DNA of 52,738 nt, from contig JAWUYA010000004.1 in NCBI GenBank assembly GCA_034111045.1, positions 1 to 52,738 on the forward strand, given 5' to 3'. How positions within the stretch are numbered: position 1 is the stretch's first letter; every line of letters begins with the position of its first letter. The notes under the pieces are model-generated. The model was not told where the DNA came from. It did no database searches and was given only the letters and a program-made list of their open reading frames with translations. Of this stretch, positions 9,655-17,878 are shown in pieces. Origin of the DNA: JALJPB01 sp034111045 (lineage in GTDB: Bacteria; Pseudomonadota; Gammaproteobacteria; Enterobacterales; Alteromonadaceae). The position numbers and the translations under genes were made by a program.

Positions 9655-10488
9655 ATGAAAAAATTATTAATAGCCGGCGCTTTAGTCTTATCTAGCGTTG
9701 GTGCTTCTGCGGCAACGTTATCTGCTGGTGGAATAACTTGGGATGATAACACAACAGGTCCAGGTGGTATTGCAATGCAAGCCAATTTTCAACAGTGGTT
9801 CACGGAAACAGCAACATCGACAGATAATAACGGTACCGCTGATTTGACTGATGACTATCAACGCGTTGTTTCTGATACTGCGGTAGCTGGTGCTTTTGGT
9901 AAAGAATTAGTCGGTCTTGGTGAATTCTATAGTTTTGCTGATGGCAGAGCACCCGCAGGTCCACCCTCTTTTTGTGTGACAGCAGGATGTGAACTGACTT
10001 TTGCCTTTGGTGGTTTAGTGGTGAATGGTTTGACGGGGGGAGGGGTGCCTACTTTTGATATCAGTGCGGCTTGGTTTAATGTTTACATTCATCAAACTCC
10101 TGATTTTGATGGAATAGGGGTTACAGATACTACCTTATCTTCTACGGCTCACACAAAATTTGCTGAAGCGCAAAATGGTACCTTATGGGGAGCATTCGAT
10201 TTCGCTTCTTTTGATTTAGATGGAACTATTTTAGGTGGCGAATCAGAGGCTACTCTAGAAATCCGTACGAATGCAGGTTTAGGATTAGCAGACGTTCAAA
10301 GTGCTTTAGATTACAATACGGCACTGGCTGATCTTGGTTTCACTGCTGGCGCAACCTTCCTTAATAGCCTTTATACCAATGACGGTAATGGTCAATTTGC
10401 CAATGCTGTGCCAGAGCCTACTTCATTAGCTATTTTAGGGTTAGGTTTATTAGGATTGGCGGGCAGTACTCGTCGTAAAAAAGCTTAA
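9655..10488 (+). CDS. Secreted PEP-CTERM sorting-domain protein
   Basis: A 277-residue exported protein. Residues 1-19 form a Sec signal peptide (MKKLLIAGALVL...GASA). Residues 252-277 are a textbook PEP-CTERM tail: VPEP, then a hydrophobic glycine/leucine-rich segment, then the basic end STRRKKA. The tail is read and removed by an exosortase, so the mature protein should be surface-attached or released into the exopolysaccharide matrix. The middle is acidic, rich in Gly, Thr, Asp and aromatic residues, with a Cys pair (SFCVTAGCE) that could form a disulfide; I recognise no enzymatic domain. It is single-gene, bounded by its own sigma-54 promoter and a strong terminator, next to the prsT pair. 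No exosortase gene is in the window, so processing must come from elsewhere. Confidence 0.9.
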   Translation: MKKLLIAGALVLSSVGASAATLSAGGITWDDNTTGPGGIAMQANFQQWFTETATSTDNNGTADLTDDYQRVVSDTAVAGAFGKELVGLGEFYSFADGRAPAGPPSFCVTAGCELTFAFGGLVVNGLTGGGVPTFDISAAWFNVYIHQTPDFDGIGVTDTTLSSTAHTKFAEAQNGTLWGAFDFASFDLDGTILGGESEATLEIRTNAGLGLADVQSALDYNTALADLGFTAGATFLNSLYTNDGNGQFANAVPEPTSLAILGLGLLGLAGSTRRKKA

Positions 10489-10510
10489 TACGGATTTTAA
10501 ATTAAGTGAT

Positions 10511-10540
10511 AAAACACCTCTTCTTAGAGGTGTTTTTTTA
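10511..10540 (+). terminator. Rho-independent terminator of the PEP-CTERM gene
   Basis: Perfect 10-bp stem AAAACACCTC / GAGGTGTTTT with a 6-base loop, followed by further T residues, 22 bases after the stop codon. Confidence 0.88.
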
Positions 10541-10676
10541 TAAAAATCCCGACCTTAAATCAATATGATTGTGTAATATTAGTTGTAATCATAGATCCAC
10601 TTTTAATGCAGCACTGATGGCCCTTTAACTTAATATTCAATTGATTTTAATGATGTTTTTATGTAATTGTGTTGAC

Positions 10677-10696
10677 TAGTTAGTTAGTTAGTTAGT
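10677..10696. repeat. Tetranucleotide microsatellite, (TAGT)5
   Basis: Five perfect tandem TAGT units followed by a degenerate CAGT. It is far from any start codon, so a phase-variation role is not indicated. Confidence 0.8.
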
Positions 10697-10825
10697 CAGT
10701 CGAAAGCAGAGCCAGTGATCGACACCTTGTTAATAAGGGTGTTCATACCTTTTTTCTCAAGCATAAAGATATAGCACATAGGATGCAGCTAAAGTAGATC
10801 TCGTCAACAACATTGACTTTTTCTC

Positions 10826-10957
10826 TTATTTTACCAAAGGCATGGCATTAATCATGGTGTAAGCTCTCAAACGTTTGACCAAGTGCATGTTGGGACTAGT
10901 TAAAAACTGTTGAGAAAATTCACCTGTATCAATTTCTTCAATGGCACAGAGTATTTC
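10826..10957 (-). pseudogene. Coding-like relic of unknown family
   Basis: The minus strand reads about 43 codons (EILCAIEEIDTGEFSQQF, then a MHLVKRLRAYTMINAMP-like segment) between a TAG and a TAA. It has no start or ribosome site of its own. The composition resembles a real protein fragment more than random AT-rich DNA. Beyond the stop, further short stretches in shifted frames (toward 10690) look similarly coding. I do not recognise the family; it may be the remains of a decayed gene. Confidence 0.3.
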
Positions 10958-11149
10958 CCCCTATACTATTTCTTATACCCTTTCCTATATTTTTCCCTAT
11001 AATAATGAATGACAGGGGTAACTGTTACTCTAATCCTACTTGTACAAGACCAATAAATAATTGATTTAAGCTATTGACAATGCATAGTAATAAAGACATT
11101 TTATTTTACAGTATTTACTTTTCATCATATAAACAACAGGAACTTAGCT

Positions 11150-12205
11150 GTGGCTAGTACTCTTTTTAACTCAACCCCATTCACCACTGAACAGCAGCTA
11201 ACTCAACGTTTTAATAATGAAATAAAAGCTTTATGGCATAAAGGTACATTTGACTACTTTGCAGGTGTTAATGATACTCGTATTAACTATGCTGCGTTTG
11301 TTAAAAATTCATTCGAGAAAAACGCTGAGATAAACAATGACAATAGAAGGTGTGTAGTCATTGTGCCAGGAAGATCAGAAGGTTATTTAAAATACCAAGA
11401 ACTGACTTTCGATTTATATCAACAAGGTTATGACATATTTATTATTGATCATCGTGGTCAAGGATTATCAGAGCGACTATTACCTAATCGCCATAAAGGT
11501 TATGTTGACTCATTTGATGATTATAGTGCAGATTTACATGTGTTTATTGAGCAAATTGTCAGTCAACACTGCCCTGATAAACCTTATTTACTGGCACATT
11601 CTATGGGCGGTATTATTGCGGCTCGTTACTTACAAAAACATCCTGAAGCCATTAAAGCCGCAGTATTATCGTCTCCGATGATAGCCATTAATGGTGGAGG
11701 ATTTCCTAAGTGGCTAACAAAAGTGTTAATTAATAGCGCAGAACAATTAAATCAGTGGTTGTCTAATGAGGCTTGGTACTTTTTAGGGCAAAGCGATATC
11801 AAAGAAGAGGTCTATCAGGTCAAAAACTTTAGTAATAACCCATTAATGCAATCGCAAGTACGCTATCAAAAATTTACTCAACTCTACCAATCAATACCCG
11901 AAATACAACTCGGCGGGGTAACCGTGCATTGGTTAGCACAAGCTTTAAAAGCCGAAAATGAGGTGTTTGACCATCTTAAAGCATTAGTCACACCCACGTT
12001 AGTATTACAAGCAAGTGCTGATAGCATTGTGGATAATTTTGCTCAAGATAAATTTTGTCTACAACTTAATAAACATCATCCTAAATCATGCCCCAATGGT
12101 CGGCCTATTGTTATTGAACATGCGCGACATGAATTATTTTTTGAAGCGGATCAATACCGAGCCCAAGCCATTCAACACATGCTCACTTGGTTTGATGAAA
12201 ATTAG
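11150..12205 (+). CDS. pldB: Lysophospholipase L2-like alpha/beta hydrolase
   Basis: A 351-residue alpha/beta hydrolase of the lysophospholipase L2 / serine aminopeptidase S33 type, which removes the remaining acyl chain from lysophospholipids at the inner membrane. The nucleophile elbow AHSMGG places the Ser at residue 151. The strand before it and the DHRGQGLS turn are typical of PldB, and the C-terminal ARHELFFE supplies the catalytic His. No signal peptide is seen. The start is GTG, with an AGGA about 8 bases upstream. Its 3' end overlaps the convergent fieF gene by 4 bp, so the two stops share sequence. Substrate is by homology only. Confidence 0.85.
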   Translation: MASTLFNSTPFTTEQQLTQRFNNEIKALWHKGTFDYFAGVNDTRINYAAFVKNSFEKNAEINNDNRRCVVIVPGRSEGYLKYQELTFDLYQQGYDIFIIDHRGQGLSERLLPNRHKGYVDSFDDYSADLHVFIEQIVSQHCPDKPYLLAHSMGGIIAARYLQKHPEAIKAAVLSSPMIAINGGGFPKWLTKVLINSAEQLNQWLSNEAWYFLGQSDIKEEVYQVKNFSNNPLMQSQVRYQKFTQLYQSIPEIQLGGVTVHWLAQALKAENEVFDHLKALVTPTLVLQASADSIVDNFAQDKFCLQLNKHHPKSCPNGRPIVIEHARHELFFEADQYRAQAIQHMLTWFDEN

Positions 12206-13125
12206 AACGCAGCTTTATTATGCACTCCTTGGTTTGGCACAACAGATGTAGGGTCATGATGAATAAATACCTCACAAGGGGCTAATGCTTGAGTGATTTC
12301 TTCTTCTATACTCTCACCGATACTATGCGCTTCTAGCAAGGATAAATTTTCATCAAGCTCTAAATGAAATTGGATAAAACGATGCGGCCCAGCTTGCCGA
12401 GTTCGCAGTTCGTGCAAGCCTAGGGCTTGATCATGTTTTAGTATTATTTCTTTAATTTGCAGTAACTCTTGAGCTGATAATTCATGGTCCATTAAATGAT
12501 AAACACTGACCCAAACAATTTTTCCAGCACCAAACATCAAAAACAAACCGACTAGCATAGTAAATACACCGTCTGCTTGTAACCAATAGCCTTGGCTTAA
12601 AATGATCGCTGCCAAAACACCAAGATTGAGCAATAAATCTGACTGATAATGTAAGGCATCGGCACTGATGACAACTGACCCTGTTTTATTAATCACAACA
12701 CGCTGAAATATCACTAAAGCTAAAGTAAATATTATGGCTAAAACGGTTATCCAAATACCCACTTCAGATTGCACGATAGGGTGTGGTTTTATTATTCGAT
12801 CAACACCATGGAATAACAACAAGGATGCTGAGCCTAAAACAAAAGCAGCTTGTATTAAACCAGCTAAACTCTCTGCCTTACCATGGCCAAATTTATGTTC
12901 CTCATCAGCGGGTGCTAAAGCGAATCTTAAAATAATCACATTCATTAACGAGGCAAATAAATCAAGCATAGAGTCGGTGGTTGAAGCCAGCATTGCACTA
13001 GAGTCGGTAACCAACCAGGCATAGAGCTTAATGATGACTAATAACAATGCTACACTTGTTGAGGCAAACGCGGCAAAACGAACCCAATAAGCATAATGTT
13101 CAGTTTGGTTAGTAGATGGAGCCAC
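12202..13125 (-). CDS. fieF: Cation diffusion facilitator, ferrous-iron/zinc efflux pump
   Basis: A 307-residue inner-membrane cation diffusion facilitator that exports Fe2+, Zn2+ or Cd2+ using the proton gradient. Six membrane segments precede a C-terminal cytoplasmic metal-binding domain. The first metal site is visible as Asp51 and Asp55 in the TTDSMLDL helix, plus His and Asp in the ADALHYQSD helix. The signature HKFGHGKAESLA and the cytoplasmic LRTRQAGPHRFIQFHLE and IHHDP segments are very close to E. coli FieF, which is about 300 residues. It is convergent with pldB and divergent from trmL. Confidence 0.93.
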   Translation of the reverse strand: MAPSTNQTEHYAYWVRFAAFASTSVALLLVIIKLYAWLVTDSSAMLASTTDSMLDLFASLMNVIILRFALAPADEEHKFGHGKAESLAGLIQAAFVLGSASLLLFHGVDRIIKPHPIVQSEVGIWITVLAIIFTLALVIFQRVVINKTGSVVISADALHYQSDLLLNLGVLAAIILSQGYWLQADGVFTMLVGLFLMFGAGKIVWVSVYHLMDHELSAQELLQIKEIILKHDQALGLHELRTRQAGPHRFIQFHLELDENLSLLEAHSIGESIEEEITQALAPCEVFIHHDPTSVVPNQGVHNKAAF

Positions 13126-13214
13126 TGAGAATCCTTGTCAGGTTGAATTTTTATTATTTGTTAGTGCTATTACGGGTATAATACCACTACTCTTTATTAT
13201 CTTGTGATTTTGTT

Positions 13215-13679
13215 ATGTTAGACGTCGTGCTTTTTCAACCACAAATCCCACCCAATACTGGCAATATTATTCGTTTATGTGCAAACTCAGGTTTTAGATT
13301 ACATTTAATTGAGCCTTTAGGGTTTGATTTTGATGATAAAAAATTACGCCGTGCGGGGCTTGATTATCATGAATTTACCGCTGTTATTCGACACGAAAAT
13401 TTTACCGCGTTTGTCAAAAGCCAGCAGCCGAAGCGTATTTTAGCCATTACCACTAAGACCTCAAATTTCTATGGTAATGTTAGCTTCACTAAAGGGGATT
13501 ATTTATTATTTGGCTCTGAAACCAAAGGATTGCCAGAGGAGGTTCGTCAGCAAATTCCTGATGAAGATAAAATTAGAATACCCATGCTCAAAGACAGCAG
13601 AAGCATGAACTTATCTAACGCGGTATCAGTAATAGTATATGAAGCATGGCGTCAATTAGGTTTTCCTAATGCGGTTTAA
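13215..13679 (+). CDS. trmL: tRNA (cytidine/uridine(34)-2'-O)-methyltransferase
   Basis: A 154-residue SPOUT-fold methyltransferase that modifies the wobble base of tRNA-Leu isoacceptors using S-adenosylmethionine. Matches include the N-terminal FQPQIPPNTGNIIRLCAN, the middle LLFGSETKGLP, and the C-terminal trefoil-knot segment IPMLKDSRSMNLSNAVSV. Length equals the family norm of about 155. It is a lone gene divergent from fieF. A weak terminator-like hairpin (AACAC-ATT-GTGTT followed by CTTTTT, 13734-13751) lies between it and the convergent gpsA. Confidence 0.94.
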   Translation: MLDVVLFQPQIPPNTGNIIRLCANSGFRLHLIEPLGFDFDDKKLRRAGLDYHEFTAVIRHENFTAFVKSQQPKRILAITTKTSNFYGNVSFTKGDYLLFGSETKGLPEEVRQQIPDEDKIRIPMLKDSRSMNLSNAVSVIVYEAWRQLGFPNAV

Positions 13680-13805
13680 ACGTTTACCTTAGGAGATTAA
13701 AAAATAAGAGAACAGGAAAAGAGAGAAAAGCTAAACACATTGTGTTCTTTTTATAGTGTTATTTATGCGCAAAAATCAGCGTTAATTTGCGGAAAAAACT
13801 TTATC

Positions 13806-14822
13806 TTATTCCACTTTTCGTTCACGTGAAAGTAAATCGCCAGCCGCTAATCTTGCCTCTTTATCACAATAAAGTACTTGATAAACCTGTTCAACAATAG
13901 GCATTTCAACACCCATGCGCTTAGCTAACATATAAACCTCTTTGGTATTGCGATAACCCTCAACAACTTGGCCAATATCGGCCATAGCTTTTTCAACAGT
14001 TACACCGTGACCTAAGGCCAGACCAAATCGACGGTTGCGTGATTGATTATCTGTACATGTTAATACCAGATCACCCAACCCTGCCATGCCCATAAATGTC
14101 GCAGGCTCTGCTTTGAGAGTTAAACCAAGACGAGTCATTTCTGCAAGGCCTCGAGTAATTAAGGCCGTACGTGCATTTGCACCAAAGCCAATACCGTCTG
14201 CCATCCCTGCGGCTATAGCAATAACATTTTTAACAGCACCGCCAAGTTGAATACCGATAAAATCGTTATTACTGTATACCCTAAAGTTTTTACAGTGTAA
14301 TAGGTCTGAGATTTCTTGGACAAAATCATCATCAGTAGAAGAGAGGGAAATTGCTGTAGGTAAACCTGCCGCCATTTCTTTGGCAAATGTAGGTCCTGAT
14401 AAAACCGCTAATGAAATTTCATCACCTAAGATTTTACGTGCAACTGTGTGGAGTAAATCACCTGAATCTGGATCTAGTCCTTTAGTCGCCCAAGCAACTT
14501 TGGCATCCGCCAATAGGTAAGGCTTCATTTGATTAAGCATGTCGCCAAAGGCATAACTAGGGACAACCACCAGAATATTTTTACTCGCTTGTACCGCTGT
14601 CTTTAGATCGACTTCAAGCACTAAACTTTCGGGGAAATGACTACCTGGTAAATACTTTTCATTGCCGCCAGAGGCAACCATTTCAGCAATATGTTGGCTA
14701 TCTCGTCCCCAGAGCACTGTTTTATGGCCATTTCTTGCCAAACAAATAGCTAAAGCAGTACCGTAAGATCCTGCGCCGAGTACCACTATATTTTTATCAA
14801 TACTACTCATAGATTGACTCAA
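13806..14822 (-). CDS. gpsA: Glycerol-3-phosphate dehydrogenase [NAD(P)+]
   Basis: Reduces dihydroxyacetone phosphate to sn-glycerol-3-phosphate, the backbone of phospholipids, in the cytoplasm. The 338 residues match the E. coli enzyme in length. The N-terminal Rossmann fold is VLGAGSYGTALA near residues 14-25. The substrate-binding lysine lies in GGAVKNVIAIAAG, and the conserved SGPTFAKEMA and GMAGLGDLVLTCT segments are present. It is last in the minus-strand operon yibN-grxC-secB-gpsA and begins 2 bases after the secB stop, which suggests tight coupling. The order is the same as in E. coli. Confidence 0.97.
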   Translation of the reverse strand: MSQSMSSIDKNIVVLGAGSYGTALAICLARNGHKTVLWGRDSQHIAEMVASGGNEKYLPGSHFPESLVLEVDLKTAVQASKNILVVVPSYAFGDMLNQMKPYLLADAKVAWATKGLDPDSGDLLHTVARKILGDEISLAVLSGPTFAKEMAAGLPTAISLSSTDDDFVQEISDLLHCKNFRVYSNNDFIGIQLGGAVKNVIAIAAGMADGIGFGANARTALITRGLAEMTRLGLTLKAEPATFMGMAGLGDLVLTCTDNQSRNRRFGLALGHGVTVEKAMADIGQVVEGYRNTKEVYMLAKRMGVEMPIVEQVYQVLYCDKEARLAAGDLLSRERKVE

Positions 14823-14824
14823 AT

Positions 14825-15340
14825 TTAATGAGTTTCAGCACCTTCAGGGGCACCTTTAGCTTCTAAAGCGCGTTGCTTAACATAAGAAGCAAATAGAGCT
14901 TCAAAGTTTACTGGTGCTAGGTTCAATTGTGGGAATGAGCCACGGTTCACTAAATTAGCGACAGATTCACGAGCATAGGGAAATAATGTCGTTGGGCAAA
15001 ATGCGCCTATAGTATGAGCCAGTGCAGCTTCTGGTAAGTTACCAATAGTGAATATACCCGCTTGCTGTACTTCTGCTAAAAAAGCTGTTTGACCTTCAAT
15101 AATTGCTGTAACTGTTACTGCTAATATAACTTCATAAGTGTTATCAGCAAGTTTATTAGAGCGGGTATCTAAATCTAATTTAATTTCAGGCTGCCAGTCT
15201 TGTTGAAAAATGGCTGGAGAATTGGGTGTTTCAAAAGAGACATCTTTGGTATAAATTCGTTGAATGGCAAATTGTGGCCCTGCTTGCTCTTCATTTGTCT
15301 TTTCGTTTGTTGCTTCGTTGGTTTGGTTTTCATCAGACAT
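14825..15340 (-). CDS. secB: Protein-export chaperone SecB
   Basis: A 171-residue SecB, the tetrameric cytosolic chaperone that keeps preproteins unfolded and hands them to SecA. Characteristic segments are FAIQRIYTKDVSFETPNSP near the N-terminus, the central LAEVQQAGIF, and the C-terminal FPYARESVANLVNRG and PQLNLAPVNFEALF. It has a charged N-terminal extension rich in Asn, Glu and Thr, making it longer than the E. coli protein (about 155). It lies between grxC and gpsA in the conserved operon. Confidence 0.97.
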   Translation of the reverse strand: MSDENQTNEATNEKTNEEQAGPQFAIQRIYTKDVSFETPNSPAIFQQDWQPEIKLDLDTRSNKLADNTYEVILAVTVTAIIEGQTAFLAEVQQAGIFTIGNLPEAALAHTIGAFCPTTLFPYARESVANLVNRGSFPQLNLAPVNFEALFASYVKQRALEAKGAPEGAETH

Positions 15341-15391
15341 TTGGATAATTCCTGTTTAGAATTTTAATAATTAGTTAGCTAATAATACGCT

Positions 15392-15655
15392 TTAATTGTT
15401 TGGCACAAGTAGGAGGTCGAGTTGCTTTTGGTAGTTAAGCGCATATAACTCATCACAGCCACCCACGTGTTTATCATTAATAAAAATTTGTGGAACGGTA
15501 GTGCTACCATTGCTGCGTACAATCATTTGAGGGCGTAGTTCTGGATTTTCATCAATTTTAATCTCTCGATAAGTGACTGACTTTTGTTCCAATAATGCTT
15601 TTGCTCTCACACAATAAGGACAATAAGTTTTACTGTATATTTCTACTACTGGCAT
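15392..15655 (-). CDS. grxC: Glutaredoxin 3
   Basis: An 87-residue class I glutaredoxin, a glutathione-dependent disulfide reductase of the cytoplasm. The redox motif CPYC is at residues 12-15. The cis-proline segment TTVPQIF and the glutathione-binding HVGGCDEL follow in the normal order. It sits between the rhodanese gene and secB, the arrangement found in E. coli, with 15 bases to yibN and 51 to secB. Confidence 0.96.
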   Translation of the reverse strand: MPVVEIYSKTYCPYCVRAKALLEQKSVTYREIKIDENPELRPQMIVRSNGSTTVPQIFINDKHVGGCDELYALNYQKQLDLLLVPNN

Positions 15656-15670
15656 TTAATACTCACTTTG

Positions 15671-16099
15671 TTACTTTTGTGTAGTTGGTAAACCAGCGGC
15701 TAACCAAGCATTCATGCCACCTTTAAGCAAATTAACCTGACTAAAGCCTGCTTTTAATAATTGATTCGCTACTTTCGATGCAGTCATTCCTGCTGTACAT
15801 ACAACAATAATGGGTTTGTCTTTATGTTTTTCAAGACTTACAAAGTCATTATTATTTGCTTTCTCAGGAGAAAAGTAGATTGAGTCAAGAATGTGACTGG
15901 TTTTATAGTCTTTTTCAGCTCGAATATCTACCACTAAACCATCACTTTTATTCACTAAAAAAGTCAATTCTTGTGGGGTTATTTGTTTGATAGGTGATAA
16001 TTTTATTTTAATGCTAATAATTATAATCATCAAGACAATGGCAGCCCATGCAGCACTTAGCATTGGATGATTATTCGCAAGGGTAATTAATTGTTCCAT
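15671..16099 (-). CDS. yibN: Membrane-anchored rhodanese-like protein, YibN type
   Basis: A 142-residue protein with one N-terminal membrane helix (about residues 12-30) and a single rhodanese domain. The domain shows VVDIRAEKDYKTSHI and the active-site loop VVCTAGMTASKVA, whose Cys could carry a persulfide. E. coli YibN (about 143 residues) has the same layout and the same position upstream of grxC-secB-gpsA. It is the first gene of the operon and divergent from gpmI over about 220 bp, where the promoters of both must lie. The sulfur acceptor is not known. Confidence 0.9.
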   Translation of the reverse strand: MEQLITLANNHPMLSAAWAAIVLMIIIISIKIKLSPIKQITPQELTFLVNKSDGLVVDIRAEKDYKTSHILDSIYFSPEKANNNDFVSLEKHKDKPIIVVCTAGMTASKVANQLLKAGFSQVNLLKGGMNAWLAAGLPTTQK

Positions 16100-16318
16100 A
16101 GGATAAGAGGTTCTCTAATAAGGTTAATTCAAAACTGGCACAGTATACATGCTAGTTGTGCATAAATATAGGTTGGCAACTATAGGATATAATTTGGAGT
16201 TTGCTTTGTAATATAACATTGTTCAAACAGTAAATTTAGCCTGGTAGAGCATTGTGATTGTAATAAATCTCAGTGTACAATGCCTCTGAAACATTTCAAA
16301 AAAGTAAAGGAAAGGATA

Positions 16319-17878
16319 ATGCCAAACAAGAAGTCGATGGTTCTGGTCATATTGGATGGTTGGGGATATAGAGAGGATAGTGAGTCGAACGCTATTTTTC
16401 ATGCTAAAACTCCAGTGCTCGACAATTTAAAAGCACATTATCCTAATATGCTCATCGGCACTTCAGGTATGGCAGTAGGCTTGCCCGAAGGACAAATGGG
16501 TAATTCAGAAGTTGGCCATGTTAACTTAGGTGCTGGCCGTGTCGTCTATCAAGACTTTACACGCATTACCAAGGCTATTGACGACGGTGAGTTTAAAACT
16601 AATCCTGCACTTTGTAATGCGGTAGACAAAGCCTCGGTTAATAACAACGCCATACACATTTTTGGCTTATTATCGCCCGGTGGTGTTCATAGTCATGAAA
16701 ATCATCTTATTGCGATGATTGAGTTAGCCAAAGCTCGTGGCGCTAAAAAAGTTTACTTGCATGCATTTTTAGATGGTAGAGATACTCCCCCTCGTAGCGC
16801 AGAAGCTTCACTTATCAAAGTTAACGATGCCTTTAACGCACTTTTTACCGAGCAAGAAGACTCAGGGCAAATAGCCTCAATCATTGGTCGTTATTATGCA
16901 ATGGATAGAGATCAACGTTGGGATAGAGTTGAAACCGCTTACAACTTAATGGTTTCTGGACAAGCTGATCATCAATACATGAATGTAGTTGAAGCACTAG
17001 CAAGCGCCTACCAAAGAGGTGAAAATGACGAGTTTGTTAATGCCTCTGCTATCTTAGATCCCCAAGGTAATACTATTGAAGTTAACGACGGCGATGCAAT
17101 GATCTTTATGAATTTCAGAGCAGACCGCGCGCGCCAATTTACTCGCTGTTTCACCGATAAAAACTTTAACGATTTTAAACGGAATAAAGTCCCTTTATTA
17201 AGTGACTTTGTGATGTTGACGGAATATGCTGCTGACATTGAAGCAAATTGTGCATTCTCGTCCAACAAATTAGAAAACGTACTCGGTCAATGGTTAGAAA
17301 AAAACAATAAAACACAACTTCGTATTTCTGAAACAGAAAAATATGCACACGTGACTTTTTTCTTCAGTGGAGGCAAAGAAGACAAATTCATCGGTGAAGA
17401 ACGTATTTTAGTGCCGTCACCCAAAGTGGCGACGTATGATTTGCAACCTGAAATGAATTCAAAAATATTAACCGATAAATTAGTTGCCGCTATTGAAAGT
17501 GGTATTTATGACTTTATTGTTTGTAACTATCCAAATGGAGATATGGTAGGCCATACGGGTAATTTTGATGCGGCAGTTAAGGCGTGCCAAGCTGTAGATA
17601 AAGCGATAGGAAGAGTCGTTGCTGCATTAGAAAAAACGGGCGGAGAATGTTTAATTACTGCCGATCATGGTAACGCCGAACAAATGGTGAATAATGAATC
17701 CGGTCAAGCCCATACTGCACATACCTGTGAGCCTGTACCTTTAATTTATGTTGGTAGAAAAGCTAACGCTGCGGCGCAGGGAACGTTAAGTGATATATCG
17801 CCAACATTATTAAAGTTGATGGGTCTAGAGCAACCCCCAGAGATGACTGGTTCAGTATTGATGCAGTTAACGGATTAA
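16319..17878 (+). CDS. gpmI: 2,3-bisphosphoglycerate-independent phosphoglycerate mutase
   Basis: Interconverts 3- and 2-phosphoglycerate in glycolysis using two manganese ions. I place the start at 16319 rather than the in-frame ATG at 16280: 16319 has a strong AAGGA and gives a protein that begins like E. coli GpmM (KKSMVLVILDGWGYRE). This yields 519 residues. Ser63 in MGNSEVGH is the phosphorylated nucleophile, and HLHAF-type, DGRDTPP and ADHGNAEQM motifs supply the metal and substrate ligands. The next gene, envC, starts immediately after the stop, and yibQ follows, as in E. coli. Confidence 0.96.
   Translation: MPNKKSMVLVILDGWGYREDSESNAIFHAKTPVLDNLKAHYPNMLIGTSGMAVGLPEGQMGNSEVGHVNLGAGRVVYQDFTRITKAIDDGEFKTNPALCNAVDKASVNNNAIHIFGLLSPGGVHSHENHLIAMIELAKARGAKKVYLHAFLDGRDTPPRSAEASLIKVNDAFNALFTEQEDSGQIASIIGRYYAMDRDQRWDRVETAYNLMVSGQADHQYMNVVEALASAYQRGENDEFVNASAILDPQGNTIEVNDGDAMIFMNFRADRARQFTRCFTDKNFNDFKRNKVPLLSDFVMLTEYAADIEANCAFSSNKLENVLGQWLEKNNKTQLRISETEKYAHVTFFFSGGKEDKFIGEERILVPSPKVATYDLQPEMNSKILTDKLVAAIESGIYDFIVCNYPNGDMVGHTGNFDAAVKACQAVDKAIGRVVAALEKTGGECLITADHGNAEQMVNNESGQAHTAHTCEPVPLIYVGRKANAAAQGTLSDISPTLLKLMGLEQPPEMTGSVLMQLTD

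Larger units (their letters stand above)
10541..11149. other. Gene-poor spacer between the PEP-CTERM locus and pldB
   Basis: No intact gene was found in these 609 bases. It holds a TAGT microsatellite and a short minus-strand coding-like relic, each listed separately. The rest is AT-rich with many stops in all frames. It marks the border between the accessory polysaccharide/PEP-CTERM genes and the conserved core. Confidence 0.6.

Noticed and set aside
10677..10700. TAGT tandem units as a CRISPR-like or phase-variable array
   Set aside because: The units are four bases with no spacers and are not within or near the start of a gene.
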